The position numbers and the translations under genes are program-made. DNA of 64,000 nt from an uncultured Saprospiraceae bacterium (lineage in GTDB: Bacteria; Bacteroidota; Bacteroidia; Chitinophagales; Saprospiraceae): assembly GCA_937929945.1 (NCBI GenBank), contig CALFUK010000010.1, positions 1 to 64,000 on the forward strand, given 5' to 3'. Shown here piece by piece: positions 56,298 to 62,882 of this stretch. Each line of letters opens with the position of its first letter. Position 1 is the stretch's first letter. The notes under the pieces are model-generated. The model ran no database searches. It was given only the letters and a program-made list of their open reading frames with translations, and was not told where the DNA came from.

Positions 56298-56993
56298 TTA
56301 AGCAGGAGACCACTCCGCCCAAGACCTGGGGTCATGCTTGATCAGAGCATTTTGCTTTAGCTGAGATAGAAAGTCGGTGCGTGGTATTACATGGGCGCCG
56401 AGACTGGCCATGTAAGCTGTCTCTTGCTGGCAGTCAATGAGCTGGAAGTCATGCTCGATGAGCTTGGAGACCAGTGTGATGAAGCCCAGTTTAGAAGCAT
56501 TAGGCGCCAGATGAAACATAGATTCTCCAAAAAAGACTTTACCCAGCGCTACTCCATACAGACCTCCGACGAGTTCTTCGTCTTGCCATACTTCCACAGA
56601 GTGAGCATAGCCGAGAGCATGAAGCTGTGTGAATGAGCTGAGTATTTCGGAAGTGATCCACGTGCCCCCTTGACCTTTACGTTTGATGTTTTGGCAGTGC
56701 TCTATGACACGTTTAAAGCATTGGTCAAAGGTGACGGTATAAGTCTGCTTTCTGATCAAGCTTCTCATACTTTTAGAGATCTTTAGCTCATCTGGATACA
56801 GGACCATTCGTGGGTAGGGAGTCCACCAGAGTAGTGGGTCATCTTCATTATTCCATGGGAATATGCCAAACTGATACGCGAGGAGAAGTCTCTCTACGCT
56901 GAGGTTACCGCCCAGGCATAATAATCCATCTTCAAGACAGGTGAACGGATGAGGAAATACGACCTCATCACGATTCAATATGGATAACTGCAT
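56298..56993 (-). CDS. aat: Leucyl/phenylalanyl-tRNA--protein transferase
   Basis: Adds Leu or Phe from charged tRNA to proteins with N-terminal Arg or Lys, marking them for ClpS/ClpAP degradation. The signature FGIFPWNNEDDPLLWWTPYPR at residues 43-63 and the segments YTVTFDQCFKRVIEHC, TWITSEILSSFTQLHALG, HSVEVWQDEELVGGLYG and FFGESMFH are all present. Length 231 is normal. It follows clpS by 22 bases, an operon that groups the tagging enzyme with the substrate adaptor. Confidence 0.97.
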   Translation of the reverse strand: MQLSILNRDEVVFPHPFTCLEDGLLCLGGNLSVERLLLAYQFGIFPWNNEDDPLLWWTPYPRMVLYPDELKISKSMRSLIRKQTYTVTFDQCFKRVIEHCQNIKRKGQGGTWITSEILSSFTQLHALGYAHSVEVWQDEELVGGLYGVALGKVFFGESMFHLAPNASKLGFITLVSKLIEHDFQLIDCQQETAYMASLGAHVIPRTDFLSQLKQNALIKHDPRSWAEWSPA

Positions 56994-57015
56994 GAATGGG
57001 AAATTGCTTACAAAC

Positions 57016-57324
57016 TTAATCTTGCTCTTTGACAGACTCTATGACAGCCGAAAGACCTCTCTCGACTAAGGAGTCTTTCATGGGTTTGAGGACATCCATC
57101 GGGGCCGTCTTGACGATTGCTTTTCCTTTATAGTGGACGATGAGTGATAGCTGTTCTGCCTGCTCTGCACTGTGGTCACACACTTCGATGAAGCACTTGA
57201 TGACCCAGTCAAATGTATTGAAGTCGTCATTGTACACGATGAGTTGTGACTGTATGCCTGAACCAATGCTTGTTTCAGCAATGATCTCTTCCAGAATGTC
57301 AGTGTTATTGTCTAAATCCATCAT
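57016..57324 (-). CDS. clpS: ClpS ATP-dependent protease adaptor
   Basis: Adaptor that delivers N-degron substrates to the ClpAP (or ClpCP) protease. The N-end pocket residues are visible: Asn32/Asp33 in LIVYNDDFNTFDWV and His64 in LSLIVHYKGKAIV. An N-terminal extension of about 25 residues precedes the core, as usual. It lies between the peroxiredoxin (2-base gap upstream) and aat (22-base gap downstream). No clpA or clpC gene is in the window. Confidence 0.97.
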   Translation of the reverse strand: MMDLDNNTDILEEIIAETSIGSGIQSQLIVYNDDFNTFDWVIKCFIEVCDHSAEQAEQLSLIVHYKGKAIVKTAPMDVLKPMKDSLVERGLSAVIESVKEQD

Positions 57325-57326
57325 GC

Positions 57327-57794
57327 TTATAGAGATTTTACTGTTTCCTTTATTTTATTAAAATCAGGCTGCTCGCCAGCATTGTCTAACACCTCTGCGT
57401 ATCGAATCGTTCCATTTTTGTCTAATAGAAATGCTGCTCTCTTAGACACACCTTTCATATCCAGGACGAAGTCCTCATATAAGGCGCCGTATGATCGAGA
57501 CACATCCTTATTGAAATCTGAGAGCAGCGGAAAGTTATAACTCTGCTCAGCTTTAAATTTTTCTAAGGTAAATAGCGAATCTACGGATATGGCTACGACA
57601 TCGACTCCAAGGTCTGAGTACACAGACTGATCATCACGCACACTGCACAGCTCCTCCGTACAGACTCCAGTGAAAGCTAATGGAAAGAATAACACCAGTA
57701 GATTCTTGTCTCTGTAGTCTCCTAAAGACACTTCTTCTTTAACAGTATTTCTTAGTGTGAAATTAGGGGCTTTGTCGCCTACTTTGAGTGTCAT
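57327..57794 (-). CDS. Peroxiredoxin (AhpE/BCP-like)
   Basis: Thiol peroxidase reducing H2O2 and organic peroxides in the cytoplasm. The active site FFPLAFTGVCTEELC holds the peroxidatic Cys45 and a second Cys50 five residues later, a possible resolving cysteine in the atypical 2-Cys manner. The segments VVAISVDSLFTLEKFK and FLLDKNGTIRY fit the family. It is the first gene of the peroxiredoxin-clpS-aat transcript, with a -7 element upstream. Confidence 0.94.
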   Translation of the reverse strand: MTLKVGDKAPNFTLRNTVKEEVSLGDYRDKNLLVLFFPLAFTGVCTEELCSVRDDQSVYSDLGVDVVAISVDSLFTLEKFKAEQSYNFPLLSDFNKDVSRSYGALYEDFVLDMKGVSKRAAFLLDKNGTIRYAEVLDNAGEQPDFNKIKETVKSL

Positions 57795-57815
57795 GATTCT
57801 TTAATTATTGATCCG

Positions 57816-57823
57816 CAAAGATA
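57816..57823 (-). promoter_or_regulatory. -7 element of the peroxiredoxin-clpS-aat operon
   Basis: TATCTTTG on the minus strand (perfect TAnnTTTG) lies 21 bases before the peroxiredoxin ATG at 57794. Confidence 0.5.
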
Positions 57824-57908
57824 ACTAAATATTCATCGGGGGTTGATATATTTTTCCACAATTAGACGAATACGAATCACAATATCTACATTGCAAGCCG
57901 TAAAAAAG

Positions 57909-58814
57909 ATGAGCCAATTGTCGCCTATTACCAGATCATATGTCGAGCTACACATAGCTGTCATATTTTGGGGGTTCTCCGCTATACTGGGAGACCTGAT
58001 CGAGCTGTCTTGGTTTATGATCACCTGGTGGCGGGTGGTATTAGCTTCTGGGAGCTTGATCATCCTTTGTCGATTATTTCAGGCTGACCTGACTATGACT
58101 AAGACTCAGTTGATGCAGTACGCGGGTATTGGTATGATTGTCGCTGTCCATTGGCTGACCTTTTTTGGCTCTATCCAGTATGCTAATGCTTCGGTAGCGC
58201 TCATTACTTATGCGACAGCTGCGTTTATGATTTCCATTTTAGAGCCCCTGATTTTGAGAACTCAGATCAGCAAGATAGAAGTCTGTCTGGGTGTAGTCAT
58301 CATCCTGGCGATGGCTATGGTCGTACAGGGCATCGATCTCAGCATGCGACTCGGTCTTATCCTTGGTCTGATCTCAGCATTCTTATCTGCTTTATTTGGC
58401 GTGGTCAATAAGAAGCTGGTGACTAATGGAGACCCACTGGTTATCACCACCGTCGAAATGATTGCTGCTGCCTTGTTTCTGAGTCTCTTATTACCGATTT
58501 GGCTGGGACAGACACAGGACCAATTCCTGCCTGTAGGTTTGGACTGGGTGTATCTATCTGTTTTAGCATTTGGCTGTACCAGCTTTGCTTTTCTGATCAG
58601 CATCAGGACTCTGCAGCATATATCCGCTTTCGCACAGTCTGTGGTCATGAATCTGGAGCCCATCTATGGCATCATTCTCGCGATCATTATTTTAGGTGAT
58701 AATAAGGATTTGACATTTGGATTTTATGTTGGGGCCTTGATAATCATGTGCTCCGTTTTGGGATATCCCTACTTAAAAAGAAAATTGATTCGCACCAGTG
58801 AAATTTCCCATTGA
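57909..58814 (+). CDS. EamA/DMT-family transporter
   Basis: Ten-helix exporter of the drug/metabolite family, about 301 residues from the ATG at 57909 (MSQLSPITRSYVELH); the open frame reaches back to a TTG at 57843 without a membrane helix. The first repeat has HIAVIFWGFSAILGDLIELS, and GLISAFLSALFGVVNKKLV starts the second. Its stop overlaps the GTG start of the O-methyltransferase by 17 bases. The substrate is unknown. Confidence 0.9.
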   Translation: MSQLSPITRSYVELHIAVIFWGFSAILGDLIELSWFMITWWRVVLASGSLIILCRLFQADLTMTKTQLMQYAGIGMIVAVHWLTFFGSIQYANASVALITYATAAFMISILEPLILRTQISKIEVCLGVVIILAMAMVVQGIDLSMRLGLILGLISAFLSALFGVVNKKLVTNGDPLVITTVEMIAAALFLSLLLPIWLGQTQDQFLPVGLDWVYLSVLAFGCTSFAFLISIRTLQHISAFAQSVVMNLEPIYGIILAIIILGDNKDLTFGFYVGALIIMCSVLGYPYLKRKLIRTSEISH

Positions 58815-59436
58815 TCCCATCCACCATTATTGTGCTGAGATGACCAGTCCTCAGTCTGATCTACTCAGCTATATCGAGAAGCAGACATTTCTGAAGACCA
58901 TGGATCCCTTCAACCTATCAGGTCACTTGCAGGGGCGCGTCCTTGCTATGTGCTCACAGATGATACGCCCGCTGAGGATATTAGAAGTCGGTACATTCAC
59001 GGCTTACTCAGCGGTCTGCCTTGCTGAGGGGCTGCAGCCAGGTGGTGAGCTTATCACCATGGAGATTAATCCGGAAATGGAATATTTAATTAAGAATCAT
59101 ATCGGGCGATCACCGCATAAGGATCAGATCAGCTATCAGATAGGTGATGCCAGAGAGTTGATCTCCACCATGGAGGGCGGCGTTTTTGATCTGATCTTCA
59201 TTGATGCAGCTAAGCGGGAGTACGAGGCCTATTATGAGCTCTGCTTAAGTCGACTGCGGCAGGGTGGATTTCTATTGATCGATAATGTTCTGTGGAAAGG
59301 GAAAATACTGCACCAGAAGAAAGATCCGCGGACTAAGGCTTTAGACGCTTTTAACCTCATGGTTCGAAATGATCAGCGAGTGGAGAATGTGTTATTTACT
59401 ATAGCTGATGGTCTGCACATTGTACGTAAGCGCTAA
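58798..59436 (+). CDS. SAM-dependent O-methyltransferase (COMT-like)
   Basis: Class I methyltransferase of the caffeoyl-CoA/catechol O-methyltransferase type, about 212 residues. Motif I LEVGTFTAYSAVCLAEGL, the acidic loop ITMEINPEM, GDARELI, and FDLIFIDAAKREYEAYYEL with LLIDNVLWKGKI (metal-binding Asp/Asn) are complete. The start is GTG at 58798, which overlaps the upstream exporter gene by 17 bases, so translation is coupled. A methylated product exported by that EamA protein is an attractive but untested idea. Confidence 0.93.
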   Translation: MKFPIDPIHHYCAEMTSPQSDLLSYIEKQTFLKTMDPFNLSGHLQGRVLAMCSQMIRPLRILEVGTFTAYSAVCLAEGLQPGGELITMEINPEMEYLIKNHIGRSPHKDQISYQIGDARELISTMEGGVFDLIFIDAAKREYEAYYELCLSRLRQGGFLLIDNVLWKGKILHQKKDPRTKALDAFNLMVRNDQRVENVLFTIADGLHIVRKR

Positions 59437-59470
59437 GTGATACCAAGTGTGGCATAAGATTGGATGCATT

Positions 59471-59971
59471 CTATTTGGTCGCTCGCTCATAGGCGAATCC
59501 GCCAGCTTTCTTCATGGTCCAAGAGGTAAATTTGACCTGCAGATACTCGTCTTCGTCAATGAGGTGGAGGACTAAGTCTTTGCCTACGACATCCTGTGGG
59601 CTTCCTACGGCGTTTCTGAATGGCTTGAAGTCCAGACTGGCTATTTCATCAGTTTTACCAATAGCCCACTCCGTACCCACCGGACTGGCATCCTTATTTG
59701 CGCTACTTTCCTGCTTGATATTGAATATTTGTCCGCCTTCATTACCTCTGGTGATCCAGACATTATCTGTGATTCTATCTTGATTCGCTTCTTCTGACGG
59801 GTCTGACTCATCTGCTTTTGAGAATGCGATACTGCTACCTGTGTAAATGACAAAGTTCTCAGTTTCCATTTCTTCTGGCATCATCATGGCATCGCCAATG
59901 GCATCATCGCTACAAGACGCAAATATAATGATGAAAAAGAAGGATAATAAAATAGATAATCTGGAAATCAT
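59471..59971 (-). CDS. Hypothetical lipoprotein with aromatic C-terminal motif
   Basis: A 166-residue predicted lipoprotein with lipobox FASC (Cys20). The mature part begins with an acidic, Met-rich linker (about 21-37), followed by a beta-rich domain with VWITRGNEGGQIFNI, GTEWAIGKTDEI and a C-terminal DLVLHLIDEDEYLQVKFTSW and GGFAYERAT. Similar VKFTSW...GGFxY(T/E)R endings occur in Bacteroidota surface proteins. I cannot name a function. Confidence 0.65.
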   Translation of the reverse strand: MISRLSILLSFFFIIIFASCSDDAIGDAMMMPEEMETENFVIYTGSSIAFSKADESDPSEEANQDRITDNVWITRGNEGGQIFNIKQESSANKDASPVGTEWAIGKTDEIASLDFKPFRNAVGSPQDVVGKDLVLHLIDEDEYLQVKFTSWTMKKAGGFAYERATK

Positions 59972-60062
59972 AGCAAATGCATTTACGGGTTAAATATTGA
60001 TAAAAACCGACGGTTTAGTTCAAATGGATAAAATCAGAAATTGTTGTGTAGAGGAGCGGGAT

Positions 60063-60144
60063 ATCGTTCAATTGTCATGCATAGCTGATGACTCATCAGT
60101 GTAATCGTTCAATTGTCATGTATAGCTAATGACTCGTCAGTGTA
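60063..60144. repeat. Tandem 41-bp direct duplication
   Basis: Two adjacent 41-bp copies (60063-60103 and 60104-60144) differ at three positions only. The first copy contains a near-perfect dyad, CTGATGA-C-TCATCAG. The second copy overlaps the last codons and stop of the ATPase gene, which begins at 60137 on the minus strand. Confidence 0.85.
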
Positions 60145-61420
60145 ATGAAGTAAAGTAGTCGATGTAGCGAGCTAATTGTGTGCCCAGGTAGTAGGGGAGA
60201 TTCATGAGCAGGTGCTTTTTGCCGCCTGGTGTTTTTGCTGATTCGATCCTGAAGGGGCCGCCGTATATTCTGACGGCATAGTGATGGTCACATCGCTCGA
60301 TGTATTGGTGTAGGGACCTTAGCTTACCGTATTTACCTGATTTGATCTCTATTGGAATCATCAGGTCATGATGACGCATGACCAGATCTACTTCGGCGGA
60401 GCTTTGATTTTTGTCCCGCACCCAAAAATTTGGCTTAGTCTTTTGGTGGGTGTTCAGCGAGATCACTTCCTGCGTGATCATGTGTGGGATGATGGAGCCG
60501 CGATAGGAGGGACTGAGATCCTTTACTTGGATCATCTTACCCTGGATGCCAAGTGAATGATTGACGAGGCCCGTATCTAAGAATTGCAGCCGGGGTGACT
60601 TCTTGATGTTAGGGATGATGGGGGCTGCCAGATCAGTCGTGGGATAGATGAGCTGGATGATCTGTGCGGCATCGAGATGGCGCATGGCTTCGCCGACTTC
60701 TCTGGAGCGATAGTTAGAATTGCCAAAGTTCTGAAAGGTGATGCGCTGATCGACGTACAGGTGCGCTATGGCTATGACGTGCCTGATGACTCTCTGTTCC
60801 GTCTTGTTGTCAGTGTACTTGACGACGTCACTTTTATAGGTCTCCCAGATGCCCTCATACACGGGAGGCAGATTAGCGATGTTTCTGTCTTCTGCATATC
60901 TTCTGACGACTTCTGGCATACCACCGACGATCACATAGTTATTGAAGAGGTCCAGTAGGGTCGAGTGGATGTACTCTTTCACGGGCAGCTCCCGCAGAGA
61001 CTCCAGTACCAGCTGCTGGCCTATAGCATTTAGAAATTCGTCAAAGTTAAGTGGGTATAGATAGGCGTACTCTATTCTTCCGACGGGGAATGGTTCGACT
61101 TCTGATAATGCAAATTCTAAAAGTGATCCTGCTGCGATGACGTGGATGTCTGGGAGTTTCTCATAGAAGTAGCGCAGTAGCCTGATGGCTTGATGTGATT
61201 CTTGGATTTCATCGATGAAGAGAAGTAAGGTTTTGTTCTTGGCAAGGCTGATATTATGTTCTATGAGTATGGCATTCAAGATGTCTTGCACATTGTCTTT
61301 CTGCTCGAAGTGCTTGCGGTCTTGGCTTAGTTCTAGATTTAGGTAGATGTAGTGGTCATATGACATGCTGAATCGATCGACGAGAGTGGTCTTACCTACT
61401 TGTCGGGCGCCACGCAGCAC
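60137..61420 (-). CDS. AAA ATPase with DUF4143 (AAA_14, PD-(D/E)XK-like) domain
   Basis: AAA_14/DUF4143 protein. The P-loop GARQVGKTT is at residues 4-12, Walker B LLLFIDEIQES near 68, sensor-like VIAAGSLLEFA near 95, and the C-terminal DUF4143 region has EVDLVMRHHDLMIPIEIKSGKYG, a D...ExK arrangement like restriction-nuclease folds. Function of this family is not established. The first standard start is GTG at 61420, which leaves just two residues before the P-loop. Sequence homologous in style to the usual N-terminus (IKGFTRNIEIQLHEWK, then HRKPLVLRG) continues upstream to about 61492 without any ATG, GTG or TTG, before a TAA at 61504. The gene is therefore probably 5'-decayed, starts at a rare codon, or is misread. 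Confidence 0.8.
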   Translation of the reverse strand: MLRGARQVGKTTLVDRFSMSYDHYIYLNLELSQDRKHFEQKDNVQDILNAILIEHNISLAKNKTLLLFIDEIQESHQAIRLLRYFYEKLPDIHVIAAGSLLEFALSEVEPFPVGRIEYAYLYPLNFDEFLNAIGQQLVLESLRELPVKEYIHSTLLDLFNNYVIVGGMPEVVRRYAEDRNIANLPPVYEGIWETYKSDVVKYTDNKTEQRVIRHVIAIAHLYVDQRITFQNFGNSNYRSREVGEAMRHLDAAQIIQLIYPTTDLAAPIIPNIKKSPRLQFLDTGLVNHSLGIQGKMIQVKDLSPSYRGSIIPHMITQEVISLNTHQKTKPNFWVRDKNQSSAEVDLVMRHHDLMIPIEIKSGKYGKLRSLHQYIERCDHHYAVRIYGGPFRIESAKTPGGKKHLLMNLPYYLGTQLARYIDYFTSLH

Positions 61421-61537
61421 CAGGGGCTTTCGGTGCTTGGAGGTTTTCCATTCGTGTAGCTGAATCTCTATGTTTCTTGTAAATCCTTTGATATCAGATG
61501 TTTATGTGGTGTGATGCAGGCAGTTCATAGCGTATTA

Positions 61538-61654
61538 TGTAACATAATAAGGGCATTTGTAGCAAATTATTGTCACAAAATAAGGGTAAAAAAGCAAGAT
61601 TCTTGTAACATAATAAGGGTAATTATAGTAAAATCTTGTAACAAAATAAGGGTA
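61538..61654. repeat. 33-bp-phased repeat array, cluster 1 (four copies)
   Basis: Four copies of an 18-bp core, TGT(A/C)ACANAATAAGGG(T/C)A, start at 61538, 61571, 61604 and 61637, exactly 33 bp apart, with AT-rich 15-bp spacers of loosely similar sequence. The cluster lies 46 bp upstream of the likely N-terminus of the ATPase gene and directs no other gene. The remaining DNA between clusters (61655-61993 and 62078-62175) holds no gene I can support. Confidence 0.9.
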
Positions 61655-61993
61655 ATGTGGCGATCACTTACTTGATAATGGATTCATTAGGGGAGTTTAG
61701 AAGCCGATTATTAGCATAAATCAATCGATCAATCTGAAGCTACGAAACTGTCATGACTTCACTAAGCGTGGGCCTCCAGTTTTAACTTCGATTCTACTGC
61801 TAAAACATGAGGTTTTCATTATGACAGGCGCCATGGAATATGAAGATGCATGTATTATCAAATGGCTGATAATCAATATATTAGTTCAAATTATTTTATG
61901 TGGGCTCACTCTGTAATGAGCCTCATGACTCAGTCGATGCAGCTCAATTCTAAGAGCAATTCACTATGAATACGTCAGAAAGTCGAGGTGATT

Positions 61994-62077
61994 TGTCACA
62001 TAATAAGGGCAATATTTGCAAAATCCTGTAACATAATAAGGGTAATTACGACAAATATTTGTCACATAATAAGGGCA
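61994..62077. repeat. 33-bp-phased repeat array, cluster 2 (three copies)
   Basis: Three copies of the same 18-bp core start at 61994, 62027 and 62060, again 33 bp apart. The two spacers have the shape AT(A/T)-rich with CAAAT near the end. Confidence 0.9.
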
Positions 62078-62175
62078 ATTTTGGGATCATGGACTTGATT
62101 GTCTGTTGTTATTCGACCAGTATAGCTCTATTTTGAGATGAATCCAGTCTCATAAATAGAACAGCTGGGGCAGTT

Positions 62176-62259
62176 TGTCACACAATAAGGGTAATATTCA
62201 ATCAAATTTGTAACAGAATAAGGGTAATATCTGTCATATTTTGTCACATAATAAGGGCA
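62176..62259. repeat. 33-bp-phased repeat array, cluster 3 (three copies)
   Basis: Three copies start at 62176, 62209 and 62242, again 33 bp apart. Across all ten copies only core positions 4, 8 and 17 vary. Between this cluster and the YjbQ gene end (62260-62398) no further copy or gene is seen. Confidence 0.9.
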
Positions 62260-62398
62260 TTTAGGCTGATGAAGGTGATTTTTCAAAAGCTAATTTGGCT
62301 TAATTGAACTGATTGAATGCCCTTGTCTCTTGAATGTAGTCGCTTATGAGTTGCCTTTAGATCAACAAACACTGCGCATGGATTTTAGAAGAGATGCG

Positions 62399-62809
62399 CT
62401 AGCTGATGATACTGGCAATGATGATTCTGCGGTGCGGCGCATTCCGAAATTCACACAGATAGATCCCTTGCCAGGTCCCGAGCATGAGCCTGTGTTGATG
62501 GATGGGGATACTGATCGAGCTGCCTACTAAGCTTGACTTGATGTGTGCTGGCATATCATCAGGGCCTTCCATGTCGTGGATCACGAAGGGCTCGTTCTCT
62601 TTTACTATCTGATTGAAGAAGCTTTCAAAATCAATTCTGACGGTCGGGTCTGCATTCTCATTGATCGTCAGTCCAGCTGAGGTGTGCTTAATGAAGAGAT
62701 GGAGTAAGCCATCCGCGGGTAGATCTGGGAGTCTCTCCAAGATGTCTCTGGTGATGAGATGAAAGCCTCGCCCGTAAGCAGGCATGGATAGTTCAGTGTG
62801 TGAGGTCAC
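62399..62809 (-). CDS. YjbQ/UPF0047 family protein
   Basis: Small conserved cytoplasmic protein of 136 residues. The family core GRGFHLITRDIL, LLHLFIKHTSAGLTINENAD and MLGTWQGIYLCEFRNAPH is complete. YjbQ proteins have been reported to have secondary thiamine-phosphate synthase activity; the physiological role is unsettled. The start is GTG at 62809, giving 13 residues before the RGFHLIT motif, the same as in E. coli YjbQ. No ATG is available upstream. Confidence 0.94.
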   Translation of the reverse strand: MTSHTELSMPAYGRGFHLITRDILERLPDLPADGLLHLFIKHTSAGLTINENADPTVRIDFESFFNQIVKENEPFVIHDMEGPDDMPAHIKSSLVGSSISIPIHQHRLMLGTWQGIYLCEFRNAPHRRIIIASIIS

Positions 62810-62882
62810 GTGATAGAAATTATATGGTGAATCTTTTTCAGCTCTTACGTATCAGATTTAATCTTCCAAAATCAATAGAATC

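Noticed and set aside
61820-61915. A 31-codon plus-strand ORF between repeat clusters (MTGAMEYEDACIIKW...)
   Set aside because: Short, without homology, codon pattern or promoter support; could be chance.
61538-62259. CRISPR array
   Set aside because: The conserved core is only 18 bp and the spacers are 15 bp and AT-rich with partial similarity, shorter than any known CRISPR unit, and no cas gene is nearby.
61538-62259. Replication origin with DnaA boxes
   Set aside because: The TGT(A/C)ACA part differs from TTATNCACA at several positions and no dnaA, dnaN or rep gene is present.
62330-62530. 66-codon plus-strand ORF at the end of the repeat region
   Set aside because: It overlaps the YjbQ gene in antisense and has no independent support.
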